From the IMG/VR virus record IMGVR_UViG_3300047491_000255, positions 1 to 64,000 of that record: 64,000 bases of DNA; one strand, 5' to 3'. Origin of the DNA: a virus. Both the position numbers and the translations under genes were made by a program. The notes beneath the pieces were generated by a model. The model was given only the letters and a program-made list of their open reading frames with translations. It did not search any database and had not been told where the DNA came from. Shown here one piece after another: positions 45,857 through 55,006 of the stretch (its first letter is position 1; each line of letters begins with the position of its first letter).

Positions 45857-46049
45857 CTCTGATTTGCTCTAAATCCGATAGGAAAACATCGATACCTTCA
45901 AACATCGACATCAACTCAATCTGTCCATCTTTAGGGTCTTCTCTGATGTCGAAAGCCACAACAGCAGCACGATTAGACTGATACGGAATCTCACCATCAG
46001 CCACGGCTTTATCCATCAACCCAGTTAGTATTTCTCCGTTCGTCTTCAT
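45810..46049 (-). CDS. Hypothetical protein, 79 aa
   Basis: Small alpha/beta protein (EILTGLMDKAVADGEIP, VVAFDIREDP) with ATG 46049 following GGAAGAGAG. No family recognised. It lies in the head-tail completion region. Confidence 0.5.
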   Translation of the reverse strand: MKTNGEILTGLMDKAVADGEIPYQSNRAAVVAFDIREDPKDGQIELMSMFEGIDVFLSDLEQIRDGLAVVARKARSYVR

Positions 46050-46099
46050 AGGGATAGTCTCTCTTCCAAACTCCTATCTATAGGTCAAATATCAAATAA

Positions 46100-46651
46100 T
46101 TATGAAGAAAGCACTATCGGTCTTATCACAGTTGGCGTGCTAGAACTATTGACTCTCCATTTTGCTTCTGGATAAGGCTCATGAATCACCGCAAACCAGT
46201 CGAACTCCGCTTTTCTGATAGAACCCTGTTTGTCAGCCGAATAATTCGCACTGTCTACCAAACTATCCAAGATGAAAGTCTGGCACAACCCACCTGTCAA
46301 ATCCCATTTTGTTTCATTCACAACAGGCAATTGAAGATTTTCAGGACTTGTCATAATTTCGACAATTGCTGATCCCAAGGTGCAGATATACTCAACTCCA
46401 AATTGTTCCTTATCAATCTTCGCACTCAGAGTGCATCTAAACTGATACCTTGGCCTCTGCGACCTCGTAGTAGCCCATTGGTTAGGCACATCCCCCGGTT
46501 CTATCTCCAATACCGGGTAGGCATCGGCAGGTATGACCCTGCGCATCCCCGGCAGCACCATGAGCTTCCTACTACTGCCCTGATAATACTGAACTACCCG
46601 ATTGATCTGTAAAGAATTTCGATCTAACAGATTGATCAGCGTGGTAATCAA
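46100..46651 (-). CDS. Head-tail connector or tail terminator candidate, 183 aa
   Basis: The protein has an N-terminal helix, then strands such as YPVLEIEPGD and RYQFRCTLSAKI and a KAEFDWFAVIHEPYP end. This is a layout common in tail-completion proteins. The start is unclear. TTG at 46651 lacks a ribosome binding site, while the same frame is open upstream to ATT at 46675, which follows AAGAGG. No ATG or GTG is available near either. A rare start codon is possible. Confidence 0.5.
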   Translation of the reverse strand: MITTLINLLDRNSLQINRVVQYYQGSSRKLMVLPGMRRVIPADAYPVLEIEPGDVPNQWATTRSQRPRYQFRCTLSAKIDKEQFGVEYICTLGSAIVEIMTSPENLQLPVVNETKWDLTGGLCQTFILDSLVDSANYSADKQGSIRKAEFDWFAVIHEPYPEAKWRVNSSSTPTVIRPIVLSS

Positions 46652-46704
46652 ATTTGAAGGGTTCGTATAGATAATACACCTCTTAAATCTCTAAAGATTT
46701 TTCT

Positions 46705-47028
46705 TCAGTTTTTTACAGTCACCTTGACATCGACACCAGACCTTTTACCGAGTTTTTTAAGCATCGTTGCCATACCATCAATGATACCCTTCATGGACTC
46801 GTGATCCGTAAAACCAACGGTTATCTCCATCACCTTGCCATCATCCCTACGAGTGACAAAGCACTCCAAATCCTCGTTCTTTCTCAGTGTTCCGACGAAT
46901 CTCTGAATATCCATCTGAATGCTGGACAAATCCCGATCCTCGATCTTCGGCGTCCTAGTGAATGTAGCCGTAATTCGAGGAAGAAGTTCCGAAGCAAGAA
47001 ATATCAATTCAGAGGCTATCCTATTCAT
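46705..47028 (-). CDS. Small tail-completion-type protein, 107 aa
   Basis: Begins MNRIASELIFLASELLPRI, a helix, followed by alternating strands (LECFVTRRDDGKVMEITVGF) and a basic end (VDVKVTVKN). ATG 47028 follows GAGGG. Role inferred only from its neighbours. Confidence 0.5.
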   Translation of the reverse strand: MNRIASELIFLASELLPRITATFTRTPKIEDRDLSSIQMDIQRFVGTLRKNEDLECFVTRRDDGKVMEITVGFTDHESMKGIIDGMATMLKKLGKRSGVDVKVTVKN

Positions 47029-47035
47029 ATAACCC

Positions 47036-47815
47036 TCACGAAGGTCTCTCAGGGAATGCAGACGGTTGTAAGTTAGCAGGCATTGTTCGACTCAAATTGC
47101 TCTTACGACGCTGCCCAGGAATACGATGATTCGGACGACTCATTGCATATACCTGCATTCTGGCATCTGATACCATCTGTGTAGCCTGCTCCGTAATATT
47201 AGATTCAAGTTGTTGGAACTCATTAATCAATAGCTGTCCAGCAGTCCAATACCTAGCTGCCCTACGAACATCACCTGGAAACACCTTGATTGTCACTCCA
47301 GTAACAACGGTCTGAGTACTTGCTTCCCTTGAAGCCACATACGAAAGAAAGTATCCGGCATCAGCCTCAGCAGATAAATTCGCAGTAAATCCATCTGTCG
47401 TAATCGAACTATTGTCGACTGTCGCATAGAGATTGAAAATTCCAGTATCTTTCACAACTGAAACGACAATAGATGTTGGAATACTAATCCATGCCTTTCC
47501 AGAAACAGTAACTGATGATTCTCCTGCCAGAATAGCTACTGATCCAGTATTCATCCATCCAGGAACTGATGTTGTTCCAGAGCCACTTCCTCCTTGAATC
47601 ACCTGATTATACGCCCTTATTGGTACGGCGTAAACATCGGAGAGTAACGCATCTATGTCCCTGTCGACCATCTCTTGATATCGACTCACCATCGATTGAG
47701 TGACCTGAGCCATCTTACCTTCGCCAATGTTCAGAACCCTGAGAACATCCTGAATGTCCTGCCAAGTTCCAGAGTAATACTCCTCATTTGTAGTTAGAGA
47801 TATTGATTCACTCAT
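47036..47815 (-). CDS. Head-completion/adaptor-type protein, 259 aa
   Basis: The N-terminal 75 residues (YYSGTWQDIQDVLRVL, VSRYQEMVDRDIDALLSDVYAVP) resemble the helical adaptor proteins that sit under the portal and start with a residue-numbering domain of about 80 aa. A beta-rich insertion follows, then a long helix (AARYWTAGQLLINEFQQLESNITEQA). ATG 47815 follows AAAGGACTAATCA. Confidence 0.55.
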   Translation of the reverse strand: MSESISLTTNEEYYSGTWQDIQDVLRVLNIGEGKMAQVTQSMVSRYQEMVDRDIDALLSDVYAVPIRAYNQVIQGGSGSGTTSVPGWMNTGSVAILAGESSVTVSGKAWISIPTSIVVSVVKDTGIFNLYATVDNSSITTDGFTANLSAEADAGYFLSYVASREASTQTVVTGVTIKVFPGDVRRAARYWTAGQLLINEFQQLESNITEQATQMVSDARMQVYAMSRPNHRIPGQRRKSNLSRTMPANLQPSAFPERPS

Positions 47816-48264
47816 TGATTAGTCCTTTCTAACAATACATCCCAGACAGGAGATAGTGCAACACGATACGTTAATAATTTTACTTGTATCTCAATTGGTT
47901 GTTCTGACACTAACCCCATCGCCGTAGACCAATCAGAAGGCACTGGTCCAATATTAAGACTTGCCCATAAAGCAGAGAATTTGGAAATCATATCGGCATA
48001 TGGAATAAGCGGATCGGCCTCCACCATGGGCGCGGCAGGAACCGGGCGCGGCACGATGAGCGCGTCCGTGATCGGGTCAACGGTCGGCTGGTCAACGTCG
48101 CCCTCGATGAGGTACTCGTACCATCCCTCGGCCTGCCGCTCCGCCACCGGTTGCCTCGCCATGAATGCGGAGAAGTTCCCGCGCACCAACCCACCATACT
48201 CGCATTGATTCTCCGGTATGCTGGCCGAGTCCGTGATTGTCCCGTCTGCGTTCAGTCTGTACAT
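47812..48264 (-). CDS. Tail-fibre-assembly-like or hypothetical protein with a mosaic composition
   Basis: ATG at 48264 follows GGAGGACTCAATA. The N-terminal 90 residues are encoded by visibly GC-rich DNA (48,005-48,260), while the C-terminal 60 residues (48,000-47,812) have the AT-richer composition of the flanking phage genes. The break falls within the reading frame. The N-terminal part (MYRLNADGTITDSASIPEN) looks like the small protein that often follows fibre genes. It may be a recombinant gene. Confidence 0.5.
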   Translation of the reverse strand: MYRLNADGTITDSASIPENQCEYGGLVRGNFSAFMARQPVAERQAEGWYEYLIEGDVDQPTVDPITDALIVPRPVPAAPMVEADPLIPYADMISKFSALWASLNIGPVPSDWSTAMGLVSEQPIEIQVKLLTYRVALSPVWDVLLERTNQ

Positions 48265-48279
48265 TATTGAGTCCTCCAT

Positions 48280-49326
48280 TTACTTCCAGTTCGCACTCAT
48301 CGTGGCGTATCCCGGCACGTTCGTTGATGAGGCAAACGTATTGATATCATTCGTTGGCGTCAGCACAGTATGGATCACATTCGTGCCCCAAAAAACCTGA
48401 CCGCCCCACAGTGGCATGTTTCTCCATGCACTGTCCAACGATCCAACGATGTTTCCGCCAGTCATTGAGATGTTCGTGGGAATCTGGAAATCTCCTGACG
48501 TTATTTTTGCCATTCCGTTGCAGGCGTAGTAGTACGCACCCACCGCTAGCGGTCCGGTCATATTGATGGCGCTCAAAAATCCGTCAGGCAGTGGGCCGGT
48601 CACGTTGGACATATTGTTGCAGGCGTTGTTAAACATGTTCGCCGCTGTCGGCCCGGTTAGCCTCGACGTGTCCATAAATCCGGCGGGCAGTGGGCCTGTC
48701 ACGTTTACCATGCCGTAGCAGGTGTAAGCTAACATGCCTGACCCTGGTGGCCCGGTTAGTGCCGAAGTATCCATGAATCCGTCAGGCAGTGGCCCGACCA
48801 AGCCAGACATGTTGATGAAGGATGCTAAAAACATACCTGCCGTCGGCGTTCCGGTAATTTTCCGAAACGGATTTGTCCGCATAGCAGTAACCCGCGGGTT
48901 GCTGGAAAAAATCGCTCTGTACGCATTCACCGCCGTAGCCGCGTAGTCGAGAGTCCCCGAAAACTCGCATGTGTAGGTCGGACTCGTGAGCGAGGTGTGG
49001 AACATGTTTTGATATGCACCGCTTGCATTTCTCCAGTCGCCACGGAACTTGATGTAACGCCCGCGCATCGTAATCGTGTTGCTCGTGTACGCCGTCCACA
49101 CGCCATTGCCCGCGTCGTATAGAGCCTGCGACGGTGTGGCCGGTCCCGCGTATGCCTCGCCGACGCCCAGCGAGAGCGTCGTTGGCGGAGTACCGGAAAC
49201 AAAGGTGATTGTGAAATGGGTGTCGCCACCCAGCTTCCCAAGCGGGTCAATCCTGCTCGGGATCCCCGCCCAGACCGCCGCCGCCGCCAGCGACATCGCG
49301 CAAAGTGTCAGTGTGAGTGTTCTCAT
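48280..49326 (-). CDS. Secreted-type repeat protein with a signal peptide
   Basis: MRTLTLTLCAMSLAAAAVWAG is a typical Sec signal peptide, cleaved near residue 21. Residues 120-270 carry repeats of about 25 residues ending in GPLPDGFMDTS or GPLPAGFMDTS with NMSN/NMFNN turns. They resemble bacterial surface-repeat (BspA/DUF285-like) proteins. The frame is one nt after the preceding gene. It is visibly GC-rich. A signal peptide is unusual in the middle of a virion module. Confidence 0.65.
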   Translation of the reverse strand: MRTLTLTLCAMSLAAAAVWAGIPSRIDPLGKLGGDTHFTITFVSGTPPTTLSLGVGEAYAGPATPSQALYDAGNGVWTAYTSNTITMRGRYIKFRGDWRNASGAYQNMFHTSLTSPTYTCEFSGTLDYAATAVNAYRAIFSSNPRVTAMRTNPFRKITGTPTAGMFLASFINMSGLVGPLPDGFMDTSALTGPPGSGMLAYTCYGMVNVTGPLPAGFMDTSRLTGPTAANMFNNACNNMSNVTGPLPDGFLSAINMTGPLAVGAYYYACNGMAKITSGDFQIPTNISMTGGNIVGSLDSAWRNMPLWGGQVFWGTNVIHTVLTPTNDINTFASSTNVPGYATMSANWK

Positions 49327-49327
49327 G

Positions 49328-51733
49328 TTAGAACGAGTCCCATTGATTGCAGATGATGTTCGTCTTGCCCAAGCTGCAGATGTATGCCTGCCAATTCGCC
49401 CGCAGCAGTTGGTTAGAGCGCGTCGTCGAGACCGTCGGCGTGGACAAGTAACGCAACGTCGCATTCGTCGCCGGGTACGCGAAACTCACGTTCGTATGAG
49501 CGACCGTAATCATGGTTGACCAATCCGCTACCTGCGTGCCGATGTTGAGCCCGGACAGGTCGAAGGCCAGCACGCTGGTCAAATTGGTCACGGTCAGCCG
49601 ATAGATTCTGTTGGTCGGCACAACCGCAATCGTGTTCGTGATCCCCGCCGCCGTCGCCTGCGTGATCGTCGGCGTGTACACGCGCTCGGTCGTCGGCATG
49701 GATTCCGCCGCGCTCGCAAGCCATGCCGCAAATATCGGATCGCTCTCCCCGCTACCGCTCGCCCCGCCGCCCGCCGTCCCCAACGGCTGCCCGCGCCGGT
49801 CATAAATCCAGTACGTCCGGCCGGCCGCATCACTCCGCACCACGATGCGGGCAATGCGGATTGTCATCCCTTGCATGTAAACCGGTACGCCTGTGTTATC
49901 GTAACTGCTGGCGTCCGCGATACAGTTGGCCAGCCGAGTCGAAGCAGGACCAGCCGTGTAACTCGCGCTCGAAAGATTGAGCATCAGGCGCGTCGATTTC
50001 GGCGTGATTCCGCTCTCCACAAAGGCAAACACATTGATCGCGTGACAATCCCCGACCGACCCGAACATCGCCGCGCCGCTCGGCAGTGCCGTCAGAGCGT
50101 TCAGATTCGTGATTGCCCGGAACCCCGACGCCGAGTTGAGCACCCACATCATTGTCCGATTCGTGTTGGCTGGAATCGTGTGGCTGTGCATTTGCCAACC
50201 CACGCCATCGGTCGTCGTGAGGTAAGCGTCCGTCACGCTGGAGTTGGTCGTCGAGACAGAAGCCTGGACGCCGCTCTCCCATATCGCCGGAAGCCGTCGC
50301 ACCCGCTCCCCGATCCACGACACGCGCCCCAGCCCGCGCCGGTTCTCCACATTCTCCGTCCAGCTCCTAATCGCGTAGCCATTGCCAGCCACGATGCTGT
50401 TGGTGTCCATCAGGAAAATCTCGAACATCATTGCGCGCGCATCCGCCGCCGTGCCGCTGGTCAAGTACGGATAGCTCGTGTAATTCGTAATCGTCCCGTT
50501 CGGCAAGGCGCACACATAGTTGAGCGCAGGAGTGTTCGTAGTCCCCGCCGTCAGCCGCACCACCACGCTGGTGCCGTACTGCACAATTGATTGACCGAAC
50601 CAGTATTCAATCTGGCCGGCTGGCGACGGCGTAACGGTCGCATACGGGCCTGTTGCATCAACCGCCAGCGACAAGACCGGATCGCGCACAGACAGCCCGT
50701 TGACCAAACCGAGGAAGTTGTTGGTGGACACCTTGCCCGCCAGCGCGTCGGCCAGCCCGGTCACGCCAGCAATAGGCACGTTGGACACTCCTGCGCCTCC
50801 CCCGATAAATTGGTTGGCGTAGACAGGCAACCGCACAACCGGTCTGCCGTTCCACGTCGCACCCCATCCAGTGGCGGTCGGGTTGGTGACGTAGTTGGTA
50901 ATGCTGGGATTAGCTAAATCGAAAACATTAAGTGCTTCTGTTGGTGCGTTCCCTGAGAAGTACATTGATCCCATGTCCTGGCACTGATAGAACGCATACG
51001 TCCCAACCGAAGTGACATTAGGCATAGGGTCAAATCTTACATCCCCGCAATAGCCAAACGCATAGCCTCCAATGGTCGTGACGTTAGGGAATTTTGCATC
51101 CGCCAGCTTTATGCAGCTTTGAAATGCTTGGTCTCCAATTGTCGTAACATTGGGGAGCGCAATCCACAATAACTCAGAACACCAAGTAAATGCTCTGAAT
51201 GAGATTGACCTGATATTCCCACCACCAGTTACACGCGTGATTACAGCGTTGAGTTCAAATATATTCCCGAACCCAGTCACCGGCAACCCATCCAACATAT
51301 CAGGAATCACCACCTCATTCGGACCGGTATATCCTGTCAGCGTCACTTCCGTATCTGTCTTGGTCCACGTCCAGTTGGTTGCGCTTGATGGATTCTGCCA
51401 TGCGGTCGCAACCTTGCTCGTCTCTGCCGCCGAAACGTGCAGCGTCCCCGCGCCTTCTATGCCAGACAGCGAGCCGTGCGGGATTCCGTTCGTCGCGGCG
51501 TTAATCGCAGAGGTTATCCAGCTAGGGATTGGATTGGTAGCCTCAATCACATAATTTGTCGAGGCAAGACCATTGGTAATTGATTGAGTTACCTCAAAAT
51601 GATTAGAGACGGTTCCAATCAACACTTTTCGAGCCAATACGGTTCCAAAACTGTTCGTCACATCAGCGGCCAATACAGGCCACACAAAAGCCAATACTGA
51701 GGTTATGACCAATGCTTTAAATGAGAATCTCAT
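49328..51733 (-). CDS. Large secreted-type protein with BspA-like leucine-rich repeats
   Basis: About 801 residues. MRFSFKALVITSVLAFVWPVLAA is a signal peptide. BspA/LRR_5-like repeats follow (VIPDMLDGLPVTGFG, LPNVTTIGDQAFQSC, FPNVTTIGGYAFGYC, MPNVTSVGTYAFYQC), then a long beta-rich region. BspA-type repeats occur in surface and adhesion proteins. ATG 51733 has GAGGAAGG upstream and is preferred to a longer frame from 51859. It may act as a phage-encoded adhesin or a fibre with an unusual leader. Confidence 0.65.
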   Translation of the reverse strand: MRFSFKALVITSVLAFVWPVLAADVTNSFGTVLARKVLIGTVSNHFEVTQSITNGLASTNYVIEATNPIPSWITSAINAATNGIPHGSLSGIEGAGTLHVSAAETSKVATAWQNPSSATNWTWTKTDTEVTLTGYTGPNEVVIPDMLDGLPVTGFGNIFELNAVITRVTGGGNIRSISFRAFTWCSELLWIALPNVTTIGDQAFQSCIKLADAKFPNVTTIGGYAFGYCGDVRFDPMPNVTSVGTYAFYQCQDMGSMYFSGNAPTEALNVFDLANPSITNYVTNPTATGWGATWNGRPVVRLPVYANQFIGGGAGVSNVPIAGVTGLADALAGKVSTNNFLGLVNGLSVRDPVLSLAVDATGPYATVTPSPAGQIEYWFGQSIVQYGTSVVVRLTAGTTNTPALNYVCALPNGTITNYTSYPYLTSGTAADARAMMFEIFLMDTNSIVAGNGYAIRSWTENVENRRGLGRVSWIGERVRRLPAIWESGVQASVSTTNSSVTDAYLTTTDGVGWQMHSHTIPANTNRTMMWVLNSASGFRAITNLNALTALPSGAAMFGSVGDCHAINVFAFVESGITPKSTRLMLNLSSASYTAGPASTRLANCIADASSYDNTGVPVYMQGMTIRIARIVVRSDAAGRTYWIYDRRGQPLGTAGGGASGSGESDPIFAAWLASAAESMPTTERVYTPTITQATAAGITNTIAVVPTNRIYRLTVTNLTSVLAFDLSGLNIGTQVADWSTMITVAHTNVSFAYPATNATLRYLSTPTVSTTRSNQLLRANWQAYICSLGKTNIICNQWDSF

Positions 51734-52020
51734 AGCCTTCCTCTCATCCTTCGAGCCGACTTGATCCCAAGCACACCGTCTGCAATCTTCTCCACTTGCA
51801 CGTCCTGTATCTTCCCTCTTATCCTGCGAAATACATCTAGACGATCTTCTGATCCACAACGCACGACTACATCATAGCCTCCTCCAAGAGGATGATGTAT
51901 CCCATCAGATACGATAAAACCATCACGCATCACCGTGGCAACCTCACGGCGAATCTCTTGAATCAAAGCAGCCGACATCATCAGATTGCCGATCTCCTCT
52001 ACCTCTCTTCCAAAATCCAT
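51730..52020 (-). CDS. Hypothetical protein, 96 aa
   Basis: Helical start (MDFGREVEEIGNLMMSA) and a basic C terminus (IKSARRMRGRL). It overlaps the BspA-like gene by four bases. ATG follows AAGGAAATCAA. No family recognised. Confidence 0.55.
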   Translation of the reverse strand: MDFGREVEEIGNLMMSAALIQEIRREVATVMRDGFIVSDGIHHPLGGGYDVVVRCGSEDRLDVFRRIRGKIQDVQVEKIADGVLGIKSARRMRGRL

Positions 52021-52029
52021 TTGATTTCC

Positions 52030-52422
52030 TTACCTGTCGTATATGATATAAAACAACTTCACATTTCCAGTATTAGCCCGCCCATAAATTGTCGTAGCTC
52101 CAAGAAACATAGGACCACTTTGCTGTCCTCCAAGCAACTTCAAGAACGGATAAAATGTTCCAGAAACTTGTATTCCAATCTCACAGAAGTTACCGCCTAC
52201 GACAGCCTCAAGATTTGAAAATATCGCCATTCCAGGAACTGTCACACCACCAATATCTAGTAAATCTCCTTGTGCAGAAGCAGATAAAAGAGTTTGTGTT
52301 TTTCTAACCATATTCGCATTCGTCTGATCTGCCGTCAAACCAGAAGAAACAGAATAGTTATCAGAAAGAAAGCCATTCGACAAAGACGTTGATAAACTAT
52401 ATCGAATCGCATTAGTTGCCAT
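52030..52422 (-). CDS. Hypothetical virion-module protein, 130 aa
   Basis: Ser/Thr/Asn-rich N terminus (MATNAIRYSLSTSLSNG) followed by strands with LLDIGGVTVPGMAIFSN and GVTFLGAT-like turns. The pattern resembles small phage decoration or spike proteins. ATG follows GAGGTGAGAT. Confidence 0.5.
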   Translation of the reverse strand: MATNAIRYSLSTSLSNGFLSDNYSVSSGLTADQTNANMVRKTQTLLSASAQGDLLDIGGVTVPGMAIFSNLEAVVGGNFCEIGIQVSGTFYPFLKLLGGQQSGPMFLGATTIYGRANTGNVKLFYIIYDR

Positions 52423-52466
52423 ATCTCACCTCACATCTGTCACAATACAAGTCGCCATAAATCACT

Positions 52467-53270
52467 TCATACTCCACCAATTCGATTACTTTTCCATCCC
52501 CTTAGCCTGCCTGACAAGAAAGGAACTCCATGTGCTCCTCTTGAACCCCCAAGACCACGAATTGAATTGAAATAAAAAGATGTAGGCGGTGACAGGTAAT
52601 TCCCGCATTTGAATTTTGGGTTGTCCATCGCCTTTTCTGCCCTCTGTTCTGCATTTTGTTTGAGCGTCGTAAGCTGACTGGCAATATCCCCTCCACCACC
52701 CTCCATCTCATTAGGACCTATGGCAAATACCAAACGATACCTCCATAAGTCATAATCCAACAAGAGCTTCTCCATGCACATGGCATATGCCAAGTCAACA
52801 ATCACACCTTCCCAATTCGTCGGTGCTGAATCCACTGTATAACTCGTTGCTGGTCCTACTGCTGTCGAATTGATGACACTTACAGCCGCCGTAATAAAAC
52901 CTTCAAAAACTGGCTGAGTGAAGTAATCAAAAACATATGACGCTTCCACCGTGTCTCTAGACGCCCTCTGTCCATCCAAGTCCGGCGTTCCCGCCTTGAA
53001 TGTCCCATAAGTATAGTTTATATCTGTGACATCAGTTGTCATGTCCAACATCATGCCATTCTTACGAAGTGTCAGATTAGCACCTTGAAGCCAATTCCCG
53101 AAAGTGGTGTACCAAGTAACCCGATCCGGCTTGAGATTGCACGGCTCATCATCAATATGAATCTGACGAAAAGCCATAAGACGAGGCGTCATCAAGTCAT
53201 CAACGAGATGACTAAACTTCGCCGTCGTCCCTAACCCTGTTGGAATGAATGTTCCGGGGAATGTCGACAT
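52467..53270 (-). CDS. Virion or connector-type protein, 267 aa
   Basis: The protein starts MSTFPGTFIPTGLGTTAKF and ends in a Gly/Arg-rich tail (GLGGSRGAHGVPFLSG). Between these are helical and strand segments, with DFMLMDMTTDVTDINY-like turns near 75 and DLAYAMCMEKLLLDYDLWRYR near 155. I assign no family. ATG follows AGGAGTTGAT. Virion role inferred from position. Confidence 0.5.
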   Translation of the reverse strand: MSTFPGTFIPTGLGTTAKFSHLVDDLMTPRLMAFRQIHIDDEPCNLKPDRVTWYTTFGNWLQGANLTLRKNGMMLDMTTDVTDINYTYGTFKAGTPDLDGQRASRDTVEASYVFDYFTQPVFEGFITAAVSVINSTAVGPATSYTVDSAPTNWEGVIVDLAYAMCMEKLLLDYDLWRYRLVFAIGPNEMEGGGGDIASQLTTLKQNAEQRAEKAMDNPKFKCGNYLSPPTSFYFNSIRGLGGSRGAHGVPFLSGRLRGWKSNRIGGV

Positions 53271-53271
53271 A

Positions 53272-54039
53272 TCAACTCCTGAAATCGCACTCGAACATCC
53301 ACTCGCCAGTCTGTGCCTCTTCCGGCTTCACAATAGCCAGCTTGGTATCCCCAACACAGAAGGCTTCCAGCGTAATCACCAACTCCGTGCCGTACTGAAG
53401 TGCCAATTCCTTTGCAGCCGCAAGAACCTGTCCCTGCGTCTCATACCTTTCTCGATACTTCGGATCACGGTCAATCGGCATATCACGATCAAAACCCCAC
53501 CGACGTTCCAAGACAAATCGTTTCTCAACAGGCCCCTTCCGTATCGGAAACTTCTCGATTGTCACCCGCTTTGCCTTCTTCGGTTCCCGAATCACTTTCT
53601 TCCGAATAACCGCTCTCAATGATCCTGATCCACCCCCATAGCCTTCCCCGTGCCCATACTCCCGCTCATCCTCTGCCAAGGCATTCTTCAGGGCTTCCTG
53701 CTCTGTCCAGCCTGTCCCACGAATTGTCCGAGTGTCCGTTCCAGACAACACCGACTTCGCCAATCTCAAAATGTCTTGGATTTCTCTCTTGGCTAGAAGA
53801 CTCTTGGCAACTTTCAGGATTTCAGATGACTCTCTTCTACGCAACCTCTTCTGAATCATACGGCGTTTCTCAACTTTATCTCGCTCTGTCTTTTGGAAAT
53901 TGTCGTCTTTTTGATGTTTCAGAGCTTTCCACTCATCATCTTCCATCAATGGGAGTCCACTCCCTGAAACTTCCAGAGCAACTCTGTCTGCAATCATATC
54001 CTCTCGACTATTCATTGCGACCATCCTTCCTCTCTCCAT
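53272..54039 (-). CDS. Highly charged hypothetical protein, about 255 aa
   Basis: Helical and rich in Lys, Arg and Glu (KDDNFQKTERDKVEKRRM). ATG 54039 overlaps the preceding stop as TGATG, which points to translational coupling; an alternative ATG at 54015 has GGAAGGA upstream. It may be a nucleic-acid-binding or scaffold-like protein. A perfect hairpin (TTCACTTC/GAAGTGAA, 54,044-54,061) lies just before the start. Confidence 0.5.
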   Translation of the reverse strand: MERGRMVAMNSREDMIADRVALEVSGSGLPLMEDDEWKALKHQKDDNFQKTERDKVEKRRMIQKRLRRRESSEILKVAKSLLAKREIQDILRLAKSVLSGTDTRTIRGTGWTEQEALKNALAEDEREYGHGEGYGGGSGSLRAVIRKKVIREPKKAKRVTIEKFPIRKGPVEKRFVLERRWGFDRDMPIDRDPKYRERYETQGQVLAAAKELALQYGTELVITLEAFCVGDTKLAIVKPEEAQTGEWMFECDFRS

Positions 54040-54155
54040 CACTTCACTTCTCGAAGTGAAATTCCAGAATCATAACCATCGTGATTTATTAGCCCATCTG
54101 TATGAAACTCGTCGCCAACCAAAGGCGTTATTTGCCACGCCTTGCTATACGCCAT
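54039..54155 (-). CDS. Small hypothetical protein, 38 aa
   Basis: ATG 54155 follows AGAAGG at six bases. The frame (MAYSKAWQITPLVGDEFH) ends with TGA overlapping the next ATG (TGATG). Composition looks natural. It fills what would otherwise be a gap between the GC-rich insertion and the charged protein gene. Confidence 0.5.
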   Translation of the reverse strand: MAYSKAWQITPLVGDEFHTDGLINHDGYDSGISLREVK

Positions 54156-54165
54156 CTGAACCTTC

Positions 54166-54399
54166 TTATCGTCTGATGTTGGCCGCTATGGAGTCACGCA
54201 GCGCGTTCACCTTGTCGAGCACGTCGCCGTATTCCTGTCCGGAGAACTCAGTGCGCCACATTTTCATGCCGACGACTTGACCGCCAGTGATGAGTCTCTC
54301 GCGTTTACGGGAGAATATCTTGTCGAGCGCGATTTCAAGATCGTCCAACAATGTGCCGGAGGGTACGACGGCCCCGGCGCCCGTGTTTGGTGTAGTCAT
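54166..54399 (-). CDS. Small GC-rich cassette gene, 77 aa
   Basis: ATG 54399 follows AAAGGA and overlaps the stop of the preceding gene (GCATGA). The protein is helical and acidic-basic mixed (LLDDLEIALDKIFSRKRER). The DNA is visibly richer in G and C than its neighbours, like the small genes at 61.2-63.2 kb. Confidence 0.55.
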   Translation of the reverse strand: MTTPNTGAGAVVPSGTLLDDLEIALDKIFSRKRERLITGGQVVGMKMWRTEFSGQEYGDVLDKVNALRDSIAANIRR

Positions 54400-54677
54400 G
54401 CGTCCTTTCCGGGGCCGTCGCCCCTCAGCACCGTGTTCGGCCTTAATACCCACCCTGCAAACCACGTATTCCGCCGCCATGACCACTCCAGCCCTATCGA
54501 CCGCATAGGCCAACCGTAATGCTGGTCGTGACCACCGTGCGTTTCGTCAACGCAGAGCAGACCGTATTTCTTGGCAATGTGCGAACCTACGCAGGCCACA
54601 CGGAAACGCCATGAGGCCGAACAAGGCTCGGGAGGGTAAGCCTCACCCGTGGTTGTCTTGCAATCGTCAGCTTTCAT
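54396..54677 (-). CDS. Small GC-rich cassette gene, 93 aa
   Basis: ATG 54677 follows GGAGGGTAGCCGAA. The same CCGAAATGA start context recurs at the small genes near 61.4-62.1 kb. The protein has several Cys and Trp residues (CSASWRFRVACVG, LEWSWRRNTWFAG). Bases 54427-54441 resemble the hairpin repeats of the right-end genes. A longer frame to 54725 lacks a ribosome binding site. Confidence 0.5.
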   Translation of the reverse strand: MKADDCKTTTGEAYPPEPCSASWRFRVACVGSHIAKKYGLLCVDETHGGHDQHYGWPMRSIGLEWSWRRNTWFAGWVLRPNTVLRGDGPGKDA

Positions 54678-54721
54678 TTCGGCTACCCTCCGCTTTGGTG
54701 TTGTAAACCGCCACTCCATCC

Positions 54722-55006
54722 TCAAATGACTTCAATGAGTAACGGCCTATGATACCGTTGAAGTTCCTTTACCAAAATCTTTGCATCCTTCATGTCCTTC
54801 AACCGAACCGCTACCTTTGCCGAAGTAACGAACCTTGATCCACGATACTTCCCTAAGCTGATTTCGACGGATACGACATCATGCCCTCTACCAATAAGGT
54901 CTTTTATCAGCATTTTATTTAAAGAATCACGGGCTGATTGTTCAAGACCATCCTTGTAATCTCTATCCTTCTCCCTTAAATTAGAAAAGACAGCATCGAA
55001 GATCAA
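54722..55006 (-). CDS. Hypothetical protein, 94 aa, possibly frameshifted at its 5' end
   Basis: The frame starts at a TTG with poor context. A better start exists upstream: ATG at 55059 (MAAKVAFQFF) runs into TTTTTT and goes out of frame. If one T were absent the two parts would join as MAAKVAFQFF-AKGQQEDLIFDAVF and continue smoothly. This could be an assembly error, a mutation or recoding. The body (EQSARDSLNKMLIKDLIG) is helical then alpha/beta, with no family recognised. Confidence 0.45.
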   Translation of the reverse strand: MIFDAVFSNLREKDRDYKDGLEQSARDSLNKMLIKDLIGRGHDVVSVEISLGKYRGSRFVTSAKVAVRLKDMKDAKILVKELQRYHRPLLIEVI

